A DNA stretch of 64,000 nt from Bacteroidota bacterium (GCA_947496065.1 CANMBF010000008.1:25012-89011); one strand, 5' to 3'; shown: positions 43,793 to 53,793, counted from the stretch's first letter. Translations and numbers: made by a program. Notes: a model not told the origin generated them from the letters alone.

Positions 43793-44593
43793 CTAAAGTT
43801 TTGCACCATCAATGGCGTAAATCAATGGCAATTTTCTGTCGAATTGTGTAAATTTAAACTGACCTTTTGAAAATTCTTCCATGCCTGGAAACACATTATA
43901 GGGTGAGTAATCATATTCATTAAATTTCTGAATCATAACACCATTGGCAATCAAGCTATTTAGTATCTCGCTTATGGGATGGTTCCATCCTATGCTTTGG
44001 GTTTCAATCGGTGCTTCTTTATCGGCATAGGTTCCACTTTCTGTTTCTACAAGGGTCTCAACATTAAAATAACTGTATTGAATTTTGGTGAAGTCATTGT
44101 CGTACATCCATACATACGGATGAAAATCGGCCATTATAAATTGACCATTGGGTTTTAACATTTTGGAAACCACTGCTGACCATTTATCTAAATCGGGCAA
44201 CCAACCGATGGTGCCGTAGCTTGTAAATACAATATCGAAAGTTTCATTTAAATGCTGTGGTAATTCGTATAAATCGCAACAAATAAACCTTGCTTCTAAA
44301 TTCAATTGATTTGTTAGTTCTTTGGCCTTATCAATTGCTTTATCGGATAAATCGACTCCCACTACTTCAGCGCCCAATCGGGCCAATGAAAGCGTATCCA
44401 TTCCAAAATGGCATTGCAAATGCAATATTTTTTTGCCTTTGATATCACCCAACAAATCTAGTTCAACAGCGTTCAAGGAGCTTGCGCCTTTTATGAAAGC
44501 ATCGAGTTGATAAAATTCTGATTCGATATGATGTTCTGTCCTCGCATTCCAACAAGCTTTATTGATTGAAATATAATCGACTATTTTTTCCAT
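43793..44593 (-). CDS. Class I SAM-dependent methyltransferase
   Basis: The 266-residue cytosolic protein has a Rossmann methyltransferase domain with the motif I GKKILHLQCHFGMDTLSL, a motif II acidic residue in VVGVDLSDKAI and the downstream FDIVFTSYGTIGWLPDL. The N-terminal WNARTEHHIESEFY is a common lead-in in this small-molecule methyltransferase group. The methyl acceptor is unknown. The gene converges on the SET-domain gene, with five bases between the stops. A near-leaderless promoter precedes it. Confidence 0.87.
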   Translation of the reverse strand: MEKIVDYISINKACWNARTEHHIESEFYQLDAFIKGASSLNAVELDLLGDIKGKKILHLQCHFGMDTLSLARLGAEVVGVDLSDKAIDKAKELTNQLNLEARFICCDLYELPQHLNETFDIVFTSYGTIGWLPDLDKWSAVVSKMLKPNGQFIMADFHPYVWMYDNDFTKIQYSYFNVETLVETESGTYADKEAPIETQSIGWNHPISEILNSLIANGVMIQKFNEYDYSPYNVFPGMEEFSKGQFKFTQFDRKLPLIYAIDGAKL

Positions 44594-44597
44594 TGCT

Positions 44598-44605
44598 CAA
44601 AAATA
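44598..44605 (-). promoter_or_regulatory. -7 promoter box for the methyltransferase gene
   Basis: Minus-strand TATTTTTG matches TAnnTTTG, ending 5 bases before the ATG at 44593. Confidence 0.55.
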
Positions 44606-44643
44606 TACATTTTTTTGACGCATGCTAAAATTAGTATGGAAAG

Positions 44644-47550
44644 CTATTGGATTATTAATCTTAACACTTTATTTGAATCTGCGGCCAAAATATGCAGGAA
44701 ATAAATACCCTTTGGCAAATTTGTAGACACTAAACTTTTATTAGTCAAGCCGCTTTCATTGTATACAAGTTGACCTGTCATATTATAAATCATGATGTCA
44801 AAATTTTCTAAACTACCTGACGCGATAGCAAAAATACCTTTGTTGGGTTGAGGATAAACATTAATATCTGAAATTAAATTTGCTTTTACAATTGAAGATA
44901 CTTTTTTAACCAAATTAAACCCTGCAATTAATGGGTCATGATCGGATGAACGGTAGGCGATTGGAGTATATAAATCTTGCGTTTTAAAAGTTAAAGTATA
45001 ATCAATAATCATTGGTTCATCGCAGTTTACATGCCATTTGGTTGCAGTTGTCAGGCTTCTATGCATTGATGATGTCGCAAAAGCATGATCTAAAGAACCT
45101 GATTGACCATCGAATACATAAGAGTATGTCTCATTAACAAGACTTTTTAATTTGCCTGCTCTTAAAATATCAATTGGATCTTCTTGCTCATAACCATTAA
45201 AATCACCTATCGTTATAACATCACTATCATTACTTTGTTGAATGATGATATTAATGAATGTAACTAAGGCGGTAGCTTGCTTTTTTCTTGTTGCATTAAA
45301 ACAACCTTGACCATCATTTTGGTCGATATCAAGCGGATCTGCAGGAGAAGCCGAACAACCTTTTGATTTAAAATGATTAACGACAACTGAGAATTTTTCG
45401 CCATTACTATTTAGTACAAATGTTTGTGACAATGGTGGACGACCAAGCAAGGTAAAGGAAGGATCATTATGACTGATTGATAAACCAAAAGGCGTAACAT
45501 TCGAAACCTTATAAATTATGGCAACCTTAATTGCATCTGTACCCGGGTTACCGTTGGCGCCTTTAGAATCGCGTATATAGTCATAGGCTTTACTTCCATA
45601 AGCAGTATTTAAACTTGATACTATATCATTAATTGCCGACAAGGCACTATCACCATCATTTTCCATTTCCATTAAACCGAACACATCTGCATCAAGCGCC
45701 TTCATAGCAGCAATAATCTTTGATTTTTGTCTTTGAAATTCATTTAGTGTTGCCGCTCCCCTTGCTGTTGGGAAACCAGTCCCTTTGCCATCGCCATTAA
45801 AATAATTTAGAACATTAAACCCTGATATTTTAACATTCGAATTCGCAATGTTTGGCGCTAATGGTCGCACAGCGTATTTAAATTTCGGATGGCCAATTGC
45901 AGGATAAAGTCTATAATTTCCAAAATCATAGCCAAGAACACCAACAAGAGAATCAATTGTGGAACCGCTTCTTAAGGTTTTTTCAATTGGGTCTATGAAA
46001 GGAATTGGGTTTGGATTTTGGATACTCAATTTATCACAAATTAGTAACTTACTTCGGTTATTTAATGATTGAGCAGCCAACAAAGCAGCAACGTTTGATG
46101 TACCAGAATAATTATTACCATCTTTTAAATTATCATTAGGATCAATAATATTACTTGGGTTTACAAGTCTGCCATTTACAGAAGTTGTTATTTCACCGTA
46201 TCTTCCAAGTTGATAATTTTCAGTAACTGTTAGTTGTTGGTTTACTTTTATTTTCATCCCTTCATATTTCTCCATTGAACTTAGGGAATCCATTGGAAAT
46301 ATTAAATTAACAGGAGCAATCGATTTATTTGATGAAAGTATACTGATAGAGGTTACTTGGGTAATAATTGTTTGATTAAAATTTTCAATTACTTTACCAC
46401 TTACCTTAACCAAATCACCTTCGGCAACAGCTATAAGACTGCTAACAAAAATACCATCAGATGTAGACAAATCATTGTCTGGAGTAAGATCCTGCATATA
46501 AAATCCACCTTGTTCATTTGTGCCCTGTAAATCAGCCGTAACAACGCCTTCTGTGGTTACCAAACTATTGAGCACTGGGCTAATATTGCCTTTGCCTTGC
46601 AACGTTGAAATAAGCACGCTAACAACATCATCATCTACCAAAGAAAGATTGATATTGGTCCCTAAAATTATATTGGTATCTAAATTTACAATAGAAATAA
46701 TACCCGTTTCAAGGCTCTCAATAGTCACATCATTTACGATCTTAAGTTTAAGTGTATCAGAATAATAACCTTTACGTATTTTTAAGGTATCTCTTCCAAG
46801 CCAAATGTAATCGCCCGCAGTAATGCCAGTTCCCGTTAAATTAACTTTATTTTTAACATTCACTTTTGCGGTATCACTTAACTTAAAAACGATTGTTGCG
46901 GTATCTGTTTTAAATTCAAAGAGTGATGATTTTACGGATGTAATATTTAATTTGGGTTTAGAACTTGGACTCGCAGAAATATTTCCATAAAATTTTACAT
47001 TATCAAAACGCCAAGTTCCAGCAGTGCCATATGTACTTGCTGAACCAGTTGCTGCATATTGAGAACCAACAAATGAAGACACTAATAGAACATAGATATC
47101 TGACTTGTTATTTAATGATGTTATTGATTTAAAATCAATTGACTTGGAAAACCAAGCACTGCCAGCGGTAACAGTTAAACTATCCACCTTTGTATAATTA
47201 ACGCTATCTGTAGAAACCAAAACCATGGTTTTCTTTGAAGAGGTATTACTATTATATTGTTCGAAACTGAAATTAATATCCTTGTATCCTTGGGTAGAAA
47301 TTCTAAATCTAATACCAGCTTTTTCATTGTTTTGCGATTGTGCTGGATACGTATTAGTTCCATACGCTTTACCTGTTGAAGGATTGCCTCCAACAAATGA
47401 TGTAAAAGCTACACCACCTACATTATTAATATTGCCTTGACCGGAATCTGGTATATTACTTGAGTTATCAAAGGTCCATTTAGTAATTAACTTTTGACCA
47501 TAAGAGATAGTCGAAAAAGTTAGAAGCAATATTATTATAATTTTTTTCAT
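44644..47550 (-). CDS. Secreted ExeM/NucH-type endonuclease with type IX sorting domain
   Basis: The 968-residue protein has a signal peptide (cleavage near ISYGQ), a jelly-roll-like N-terminal domain (about 20-195), a Calx-beta-like domain (about 215-310), an OB-fold-like region (about 310-410) and an endonuclease/exonuclease/phosphatase catalytic domain (about 570-890) with GLMEMENDGD, VVNHFKSKG and the catalytic YRSSDHDPL. It ends in a type A sorting domain with VYPQPNKGIF. ExeM/NucH enzymes degrade extracellular DNA, for nutrient or phosphate recovery. Export by the type IX system is inferred from the sorting domain. About 185 AT-rich bases without a recognised feature lie upstream of its start. 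Confidence 0.88.
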   Translation of the reverse strand: MKKIIIILLLTFSTISYGQKLITKWTFDNSSNIPDSGQGNINNVGGVAFTSFVGGNPSTGKAYGTNTYPAQSQNNEKAGIRFRISTQGYKDINFSFEQYNSNTSSKKTMVLVSTDSVNYTKVDSLTVTAGSAWFSKSIDFKSITSLNNKSDIYVLLVSSFVGSQYAATGSASTYGTAGTWRFDNVKFYGNISASPSSKPKLNITSVKSSLFEFKTDTATIVFKLSDTAKVNVKNKVNLTGTGITAGDYIWLGRDTLKIRKGYYSDTLKLKIVNDVTIESLETGIISIVNLDTNIILGTNINLSLVDDDVVSVLISTLQGKGNISPVLNSLVTTEGVVTADLQGTNEQGGFYMQDLTPDNDLSTSDGIFVSSLIAVAEGDLVKVSGKVIENFNQTIITQVTSISILSSNKSIAPVNLIFPMDSLSSMEKYEGMKIKVNQQLTVTENYQLGRYGEITTSVNGRLVNPSNIIDPNDNLKDGNNYSGTSNVAALLAAQSLNNRSKLLICDKLSIQNPNPIPFIDPIEKTLRSGSTIDSLVGVLGYDFGNYRLYPAIGHPKFKYAVRPLAPNIANSNVKISGFNVLNYFNGDGKGTGFPTARGAATLNEFQRQKSKIIAAMKALDADVFGLMEMENDGDSALSAINDIVSSLNTAYGSKAYDYIRDSKGANGNPGTDAIKVAIIYKVSNVTPFGLSISHNDPSFTLLGRPPLSQTFVLNSNGEKFSVVVNHFKSKGCSASPADPLDIDQNDGQGCFNATRKKQATALVTFINIIIQQSNDSDVITIGDFNGYEQEDPIDILRAGKLKSLVNETYSYVFDGQSGSLDHAFATSSMHRSLTTATKWHVNCDEPMIIDYTLTFKTQDLYTPIAYRSSDHDPLIAGFNLVKKVSSIVKANLISDINVYPQPNKGIFAIASGSLENFDIMIYNMTGQLVYNESGLTNKSLVSTNLPKGIYFLHILAADSNKVLRLIIQ

Positions 47551-47735
47551 AAATCGTGTTGTATATTGTTTGCAAAATAAACAAGCAGATTTATGCCTAT
47601 GGTTAATTAAAAATTATGATATATGGGTTAAATTAATGAAATTATGTTAAGATTAAGACATTAGGTTAATGTAAAGCAAATTGTTTCATAATAGTAAAAT
47701 TGCATTAATGAAACATTCTATTTTTAAAAGGATTT

Positions 47736-49949
47736 TTAAACTCCAATTATTTTAGCAATGGCATTGTTGTATAAATTCTTATACGACTCAATGCTGCCAT
47801 AGCTTTCGCTGTTAATTACCATCTCAGTTCCTTTTACAGTTCCAATGTGGAGCAATTCAACTCCCATGGTTTTAATTGCAGATTCGAAAGCAGCTTTATT
47901 TTCTGGTTTTACTGAAACAGTAATTCTACCTTGGGCCTCGCCAAATAACCAAGCATCTAATCTAAAATTGGCATCTGTACAAATATCAAAGCCTTTGCCT
48001 GATTGCATAGCAGATTCCGCTAAAGTAACAAATAAACCACCCTCACTAAGATCGTGTGCAGATTGCACTAAATCACTTGTGATGACATTGTATACGGCAT
48101 CGTGTAATTGTTTTTCTTCATCCAAGTTCAAATATGGTACTGGAGAGAATTCCACTTTGTGATATTTTGCTAAATACTGGCTGCTGCCAATATCGTTGTG
48201 CGATTTTCCTACTAGATAAATTAAATCACCATCGTTTTTAAATGCTGAACCAGTTTGGTGCTTTATATCTTCTATGATACCGACCATACCTATGGTTGGC
48301 GTTGGATAAACTGCCACACCTTCGCTGCTTTGGTTATAAAAACTAACATTACCGCCAGTTACAGGTGTACCAAATTTTAAGCAGGCTTTGCTCATGCCTT
48401 CGATACTGTATTTAAACTGGTAATACACTTCAGTATCATATGGATTGCCAAAGTTTAAACAATTGGTAACAGCGCTTGGTTTACCCCCTGTACAAATAAT
48501 ATTTCTAGCGGCTTCGGCTACTGCTATGGCGCAACCCACTTCTGGATTGGCATACACATAGCGACTGTTACAATCAACTGTTAAAGCCAACGATTTTTTA
48601 CTCCCTTTAACACGCACGACTGCAGCATCGCTCGGCATATTGGTACTTTGATTCACTGTACCTACCATGCTATCGTATTGATTGAATATCCAATTTTTTG
48701 AAGCGATGTTTGGCAACTGCATTAAGAATTGCGCTACTTCTTTCAAATCTTGTGGTTGCGCAATGGCATCCATTGCATACGCTTTAATTTTTTCGAAATA
48801 GGTTGGTATTGTCCACTCTCTTTTATAAATTGGAGCACCGCCACCAAGCACTAAGCTTTCTGCAGGTATATCTGCTTCTAGTTCGCCGTTCATGTAATAT
48901 TGAACGCGACCACTTTCAGTCACCTCTCCAATTTGGTTATATGTTAATTCCCATTTCTTAAAAATGCCCTCTGCTAAATGTTCCTTTCCTTTATGTAAAA
49001 TTACCAGCATGCGTTCTTGACTTTCAGAAAGCAATACTTCCCAACCCTTCATGTTTGGTTGACGCATTGGCACTTTGTCCAAATGGATTATCATGCCTGT
49101 TCCACTTTTAGCGGCCATTTCGCTCGTGCTACAAGTAATACCTGCGGCACCCATGTCTTGCATACCGATGATAGCACCTGTTTCTATGAGCTCCATTGAA
49201 GCTTCTAAAATTAATTTTTCCCAGAATGGATCGCCCACTTGCACACTCGGCAAATCGTTGATACTATCGGCAGAAATATCTTTACTTGCGAACGCAGCAC
49301 CGTGTATACCATCTTTACCAGTAGCCGCACCAAAAATATAAACTGGATTGCCATTTCCTTCGGCAATGGCCGAAATAGTTGTACCCACTTTCGCAATACC
49401 AACACTCATGGCATTTACGAGAATATTGGTTTCATAACAATCATCAAAATACACTTCGCCACCAACGGTAGGAATACCAAAAGCATTACCGTAATCGCCA
49501 ATACCTTTTACAACGCCTTTCAATAACCATTGTGTACGGGCTGTATTGATATTACCGAAACGCAATGAATTAAGTTGTGCAATTGGACGCGCGCCCATAG
49601 AGAAAATATCTCTATTGATACCACCTACACCAGTTGCCGCTCCTTGATAGGGCTCGATGGCAGAAGGGTGATTGTGCGATTCGATTTTAAAGCAACATGC
49701 TAAGCCATCGCCAATGTCTACTAAACCTGCATTTTCTTCACCCGCTTTGGCCAACATAAAGGGTCCTTCTTTTGGCAAAGTTTTTAGTAAAGTAATAGAG
49801 TTTTTATAAGAGCAGTGCTCGCTCCACATCACTGAGTAGATACTCAATTCGGTGAAGTTTGGTGTTCTTCCAAGGATAGAGGTGATTTTGTCAAACTCTT
49901 CGGGCAATAATCCCAATTGTTGGGCTTGTTCTAATGTTGCTAATTCCAT
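47736..49949 (-). CDS. purL: Phosphoribosylformylglycinamidine synthase, PurL small type
   Basis: The 737-residue ATP-dependent subunit makes FGAM from FGAR in purine synthesis and works with PurQ and PurS. The MWSEHCSYKNS motif, the ATP-binding ESHNHPSAIEPYQGAATGVGG segment and SAHDLSEGGL are diagnostic. Length identifies the short PurL type rather than the 1300-residue fused one. The longest reading starts at TTG 49958, inside the promoter box; the ATG at 49949 is preferred. No other purine gene is in the window. Confidence 0.95.
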   Translation of the reverse strand: MELATLEQAQQLGLLPEEFDKITSILGRTPNFTELSIYSVMWSEHCSYKNSITLLKTLPKEGPFMLAKAGEENAGLVDIGDGLACCFKIESHNHPSAIEPYQGAATGVGGINRDIFSMGARPIAQLNSLRFGNINTARTQWLLKGVVKGIGDYGNAFGIPTVGGEVYFDDCYETNILVNAMSVGIAKVGTTISAIAEGNGNPVYIFGAATGKDGIHGAAFASKDISADSINDLPSVQVGDPFWEKLILEASMELIETGAIIGMQDMGAAGITCSTSEMAAKSGTGMIIHLDKVPMRQPNMKGWEVLLSESQERMLVILHKGKEHLAEGIFKKWELTYNQIGEVTESGRVQYYMNGELEADIPAESLVLGGGAPIYKREWTIPTYFEKIKAYAMDAIAQPQDLKEVAQFLMQLPNIASKNWIFNQYDSMVGTVNQSTNMPSDAAVVRVKGSKKSLALTVDCNSRYVYANPEVGCAIAVAEAARNIICTGGKPSAVTNCLNFGNPYDTEVYYQFKYSIEGMSKACLKFGTPVTGGNVSFYNQSSEGVAVYPTPTIGMVGIIEDIKHQTGSAFKNDGDLIYLVGKSHNDIGSSQYLAKYHKVEFSPVPYLNLDEEKQLHDAVYNVITSDLVQSAHDLSEGGLFVTLAESAMQSGKGFDICTDANFRLDAWLFGEAQGRITVSVKPENKAAFESAIKTMGVELLHIGTVKGTEMVINSESYGSIESYKNLYNNAIAKIIGV

Positions 49950-49955
49950 CTGGTG

Positions 49956-49963
49956 CAAAGTTA
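49956..49963 (-). promoter_or_regulatory. -7 promoter box for purL
   Basis: Minus-strand TAACTTTG matches TAnnTTTG, ending 7 bases before the ATG at 49949 and overlapping the longer TTG start. Confidence 0.6.
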
Positions 49964-50013
49964 AGTTTTACAAGCGAGGGCAAAAAACATAGTTTCAACA
50001 ATTTTTAAGCCAT

Positions 50014-50796
50014 TTAATTTGTATTAAACATAGCCGCAAAATATTCAGGGGCATGTGCAATGCGACTGCCATACCAACTAAACATTTCGCCATCTACTAA
50101 TTTGATGTCTGCTTTAGGATAAATCAATCGCAATTCTGCCATGTGCTTTTCAGCGAAGGGATAAGGTTCTGATGACAATAAAACAACTTCAGGATCGAGT
50201 CCCTTCATGGTTTCTATATCAATCTCGGGATAGCGTTTTTTATGCGACAAACAGTTTTCAAAACCTGCATAACCTAACATTTCATGAATAAACGTATTGG
50301 ATGCCACTGCGATATAAGGATCTTTCCAAATCAAATATAAACACCGCTTCTTTTGTTCGAACATTAAATAAGAAAAGTTCTTTTCTATCTCCTTTACAAT
50401 TTCGAGCGCTTTCGGAAATTGGTCAACTAAGTTGCCTATTTTTAAAATCATCTCTGAATTATCCTTAAGATTGTAAATATCACTTACCCATACAGGGTAT
50501 GACTTTGCAAGTGTTTCGACTATCTCTTTTGTATTTTCTTCCTTGTTGCAAATAATTAAATCTGGCTTTAATTCCGCAATAACATCGTATTTTATTTTCT
50601 TAGTCCCTCCTACTTTGGTAGTTGTTTTAAAGCCTTCTTTGGGATGAACGCAAAAAACAGTTTGACCCACTATTTTATCACCTACACCTAGTGTATAAAG
50701 CAATTCGGTTTGCGAAGGCACTAATGAAACGATGCGCTCTGGCGCTTTTTCAAGTACCACTTGTCGTCCGATCATATCGGTAAATTCTGCTGACAT
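50014..50796 (-). CDS. BtuF-like helical-backbone metal receptor lacking a signal peptide
   Basis: The 260-residue protein matches class III substrate-binding proteins (BtuF/FhuD-type) with TDMIGRQVVLEKAPERIVSLVPSQTELLYTLG, VGGTKKIKYD and LKPDLIICNKE, then the second lobe with GLDPEVVLLSSEP. Such proteins bind corrinoids, haem or siderophores in the periplasm; here the start at ATG 50796, fixed by a promoter box just upstream, gives no signal peptide. It may therefore act in the cytoplasm. It lies downstream of a lipoprotein gene and a TonB receptor gene but has its own near-leaderless promoter. Confidence 0.85.
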   Translation of the reverse strand: MSAEFTDMIGRQVVLEKAPERIVSLVPSQTELLYTLGVGDKIVGQTVFCVHPKEGFKTTTKVGGTKKIKYDVIAELKPDLIICNKEENTKEIVETLAKSYPVWVSDIYNLKDNSEMILKIGNLVDQFPKALEIVKEIEKNFSYLMFEQKKRCLYLIWKDPYIAVASNTFIHEMLGYAGFENCLSHKKRYPEIDIETMKGLDPEVVLLSSEPYPFAEKHMAELRLIYPKADIKLVDGEMFSWYGSRIAHAPEYFAAMFNTN

Positions 50797-50802
50797 GTTG
50801 GG

Positions 50803-50810
50803 CAAAGTTA
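50803..50810 (-). promoter_or_regulatory. -7 promoter box for the BtuF-like gene
   Basis: Minus-strand TAACTTTG matches TAnnTTTG, ending 7 bases before the ATG at 50796; the in-frame start at 50820 lies upstream of the box. Confidence 0.6.
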
Positions 50811-50838
50811 AGCGATACAAACTGTGTTCGAAAAATAC

Positions 50839-51396
50839 TTATTGAATTTTACAAGGAAACAAAATCTCAACATCAGTTTCACCTGGAGCAGCAGAGCCAT
50901 CTTTAACGCCTGGCTGATGTTTAAGTGCTACTGCCACAGCACCATTCGAAACTGCGGCAGTCGACCAATACGACAACAAACCAATCGGCAAACTATTGAT
51001 GTCTCTATCGGTTATTTGAATATTTAGGTTGACCCCCGCTTTTGTAAATACAAACAGGTGGTCTTGCCCCTCTTCAAGTACTTCATTTGAAATAGAATCG
51101 ACAGGGGTTTTGGTTTCATCTAACAGATAGATAGCGGTTTGATAAACTGTGTTAGGCTTTAGTCGAATGGTATCAAATTGGGTTGGCGCATTACCACCAG
51201 GGCCATCCAAATCAGAAAAAACAGCAGTGCTCACGGCCTTAGTAGCTGTGTCGGTAAATACCAATTTAACAGTGGTAATTAATTCAGATTCATTCTGCGG
51301 TGGTGTTGTTGGAGAAGGTGTTTTTTCTTTACATGCACCAAAGCTTAAAGTAATGATGGCAATAAGAAGGATCGATTTTTTTTGATTTTTTTTCAT
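50839..51396 (-). CDS. Lipoprotein associated with TonB receptor, unknown function
   Basis: The 185-residue protein has a lipoprotein signal peptide ending in SFGAC (Cys21), then a Thr/Pro-rich spacer and a beta-rich domain with FSDLDGPGGNAPTQFDTI, a later EGQDHLFVF strand and a C-terminal GETDVEILFPC. Similar proteins in Bacteroidota sit next to TonB receptors and are sometimes labelled type 1 periplasmic-binding-fold proteins; I see no basis for a definite function. It starts 16 bases after the TonB receptor stop and so shares its transcript. A surface or periplasmic partner of the receptor is the likely role. Confidence 0.75.
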   Translation of the reverse strand: MKKNQKKSILLIAIITLSFGACKEKTPSPTTPPQNESELITTVKLVFTDTATKAVSTAVFSDLDGPGGNAPTQFDTIRLKPNTVYQTAIYLLDETKTPVDSISNEVLEEGQDHLFVFTKAGVNLNIQITDRDINSLPIGLLSYWSTAAVSNGAVAVALKHQPGVKDGSAAPGETDVEILFPCKIQ

Positions 51397-51412
51397 TTGG
51401 TTTGGGATTTTT

Positions 51413-53719
51413 TTATTTTGATTTTTTGTTGTTGTTTAGATTGCAATTCAAAGGCATAATTAAGCGAGCGGTTAAGCCAAAGCCTGGCTCATCGGCAAAG
51501 TATCTAAACCTATTAAGGTAAGATCGGTATTTTGAACTCAGTAAATTATTGATGGATAAATTGAATCTGAAGGGTTGTAGTTTAATTTTAAATTCTGTTG
51601 AAAGGTCGCACCCCCACAATACGTAACCTTTTGGTGGAGCCACATAATCGGACCCTTGGAGATACCTGTATTGTTTTGCAACCCCTTGCCCCCACAGCTG
51701 AAACATGTATTTCTTGGTACTTTTGCCAGCCGTTAACTTACCAGAAAATGGCGGCATTTGGCTCAATGGTGCATGGGTATTAAGTTCGCTTGCCACCAAT
51801 AAATTAGAACTTAATTTTACATAATAGAATTTTTTCAAATCGAGTTTCATGGCCATGTTCAATCCAGACATTCGCACATTTTGTTGCACGTATTCATAGA
51901 CAGGAAAAGCCCCTCGAATGGTTAATTGTGGTGGCATTGAAGGTACTAAATTGATAAACCCAAGAATGTACTTTTGATACACTTCGGCTTCGATCTTAAT
52001 TTTCTTTGTGTTGTATTTTAATTGAAAAGCATTGTGATATGAGCGTTCTGGTTTTAATGCAGAATCGCCAATTTCTATACTTGCTAAACCTTGGTGCAAA
52101 CCGTTGCTGTATAACTCATTGGGTGCAGGCGGCCGCCAAGCACTTGCACTTGAGAAAATGTATTCCAAGGCCTTACTTTTTTGATAGTGAAGCTGAAAGG
52201 CATAGGTGGCGTTATTAAATTGCAAATTGCGAACGCTTAAATTATTTCCACGCCATAAATAAGCGGTGATGTGTTTATAATCATATCTAAAGCCAGTCTC
52301 TAATTGCCATTTGGCCCATGTTCTTTCAGCTATAAAATATGCGGCAGCACCTTTGTTGTAAAAACCCGGAATAAAAAATCTACCCGTATAGCTATTGGCT
52401 TGGTGAATGGCATTCAGCCCCGCGGTCCACTTTACCTTGTGCAGATTTGTTTTAACGAAGGCCAAATCACCTGTTAGGGTATTGATATAATAATCGAAAT
52501 CTGGTCCTTTAAAAGCATTTGAAGTGCGCAATACATCATATTCTTGGCGGTGGTTTTTTTGATAGGCCAAGGTGAGTTGAACACTGCTACTAGAATTCAA
52601 CTGCCATTCTGCATTGGTTTTTAACAATTGATGATTTACTTGCTGATAAGAACGGTCGATTGCATAAGTAAAATCAGCCTTGTACATGGGTGTATCCGAT
52701 TCAAAGGCTTTCAATAAATCGTTGATATTGCCTACATGTGCGCCTTTATAAATGCCAATTTTTGTTTGAAAGGCACTATAAAAAATTTCAAATTTCAGTC
52801 GCTCGTTTTGATAACCGAGCGCTGCAGAGTAATTGGCTTCAGAGGTCCCTGTATTGGCAAGAAAATAATCTGGTGTTTTTAAATTACCACTTCTTTTGAG
52901 GGTACCTTGTACTCGCCAATAAATTGGGTGTAGTTTAAACAATTGGCTTCCTAAAATAAGAGAGCTAGTGCCTCCTCTTCCATTGGTTGCACCAATTAAA
53001 TTGAATTCCCCTTTTAATTGATTGGCTTTTTCATTAAAAACAGAAGCTGGTCTTACCATTAGAACACCACCAACCCCATCGGCCGCATAACGCAAGGCAT
53101 CTGGCCCTTTTAGCAATTCTATTTCGGTGGCTAAAAAAGCATCTATTTCGGGCGCATGTTCCATGCCCCAATTCTGACCCTCCTGACGGATGCCATTGTT
53201 TAAAACAATGACCCTATTGCTGTGCAACCCATTGACCATTGGCTTAGAAATGGTACCACCTGTTTTAAGCAGTGTAATGCCTCCAATGCCTTGCATTAGT
53301 TCTGAAATACTGCCACCTTTTTGCATGTCGAGTTTTCTCAGATTCAATTTATCTAAATTGTCTTGTTCGGCCTTGGCTGTAAAAGTTACTTTTCCAATGG
53401 CATGGTTGCTATGTTGTAAGTAAATGACAATGGAAGTATCCTTTGTTAATTTAAAACGCAGATGAATATGTTCGCATTGCAAATGGCTAATGTGTAATTC
53501 AAGACTATCGCTACACAAATTAGCAAAGATGAATTGCCCTAGCTTATCGGTCGAAATTGATTTGCCTTTAATACCGATTAACTCAATGTTTGTAAGGCTC
53601 AAGGGTTTATTATCGACACTGTCTACGACCAAACCTTTGAGCGTTAAATGACAGTCACTTTTTTGACTAAAAAGTGAAAATGCGAATAATAATTGTAAGG
53701 TAATGACGATTGATTTCAA
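51413..53719 (-). CDS. TonB-dependent receptor, probable metal or cofactor uptake
   Basis: The 768-residue outer-membrane receptor has a signal peptide, a carboxypeptidase-like domain (about residues 25-105), a plug domain (about 125-235) with GGITLLKTGGTISKPMVNGL and RQEGQNWGMEHAPEID, and a barrel ending in an aromatic-rich C-terminus. The His in GMEHAPEID is typical of a Bacteroidota subgroup compared with ZnuD-like zinc receptors; the substrate is inferred only. It is the central gene of a co-directional set with two small proteins upstream and a lipoprotein downstream. The start is TTG. An inverted repeat lies in its leader (53737-53765). Confidence 0.88.
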   Translation of the reverse strand: MKSIVITLQLLFAFSLFSQKSDCHLTLKGLVVDSVDNKPLSLTNIELIGIKGKSISTDKLGQFIFANLCSDSLELHISHLQCEHIHLRFKLTKDTSIVIYLQHSNHAIGKVTFTAKAEQDNLDKLNLRKLDMQKGGSISELMQGIGGITLLKTGGTISKPMVNGLHSNRVIVLNNGIRQEGQNWGMEHAPEIDAFLATEIELLKGPDALRYAADGVGGVLMVRPASVFNEKANQLKGEFNLIGATNGRGGTSSLILGSQLFKLHPIYWRVQGTLKRSGNLKTPDYFLANTGTSEANYSAALGYQNERLKFEIFYSAFQTKIGIYKGAHVGNINDLLKAFESDTPMYKADFTYAIDRSYQQVNHQLLKTNAEWQLNSSSSVQLTLAYQKNHRQEYDVLRTSNAFKGPDFDYYINTLTGDLAFVKTNLHKVKWTAGLNAIHQANSYTGRFFIPGFYNKGAAAYFIAERTWAKWQLETGFRYDYKHITAYLWRGNNLSVRNLQFNNATYAFQLHYQKSKALEYIFSSASAWRPPAPNELYSNGLHQGLASIEIGDSALKPERSYHNAFQLKYNTKKIKIEAEVYQKYILGFINLVPSMPPQLTIRGAFPVYEYVQQNVRMSGLNMAMKLDLKKFYYVKLSSNLLVASELNTHAPLSQMPPFSGKLTAGKSTKKYMFQLWGQGVAKQYRYLQGSDYVAPPKGYVLWGCDLSTEFKIKLQPFRFNLSINNLLSSKYRSYLNRFRYFADEPGFGLTARLIMPLNCNLNNNKKSK

Positions 53720-53736
53720 TACAAATTTTTTTTAAA

Positions 53737-53783
53737 TTAACCCATAGGAAAATGTCATGGGTTAAAGGTGAATAAATGGGTTA
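53737..53783 (-). promoter_or_regulatory. Inverted repeat plus direct repeat in the TonB receptor leader
   Basis: TTAACCCAT (53737-53745) and ATGGGTTAA (53757-53765) are perfect 9-base arms around an 11-base loop; ATGGGTTA occurs once more at 53776-53783, also 11 bases from the second arm. It is too small for a cobalamin riboswitch. It could be a repressor operator (Zur- or Fur-like) or an attenuator hairpin ahead of the receptor gene. Confidence 0.5.
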
Positions 53784-53793
53784 TGAGAAAAAG

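Noticed and set aside
47551..47735. Promoter or regulatory site ahead of the ExeM-like gene
   Set aside because: Only a shifted near-match to TAnnTTTG (TTATTTTG) was seen, which is not enough to call.
47845..48162. 105-codon open frame on the plus strand opposite purL
   Set aside because: No promoter, no domain and a perfect antisense position to a conserved gene.
49950..49958. TTG start of purL three codons upstream
   Set aside because: It lies within the -7 promoter box and would precede the transcription start.
53720..53793. Cobalamin riboswitch ahead of the TonB receptor
   Set aside because: The gap is only 74 bases, too short for a B12 riboswitch of about 200 bases, and it lacks the conserved B12 box; the hairpin was reported as a plain inverted repeat.
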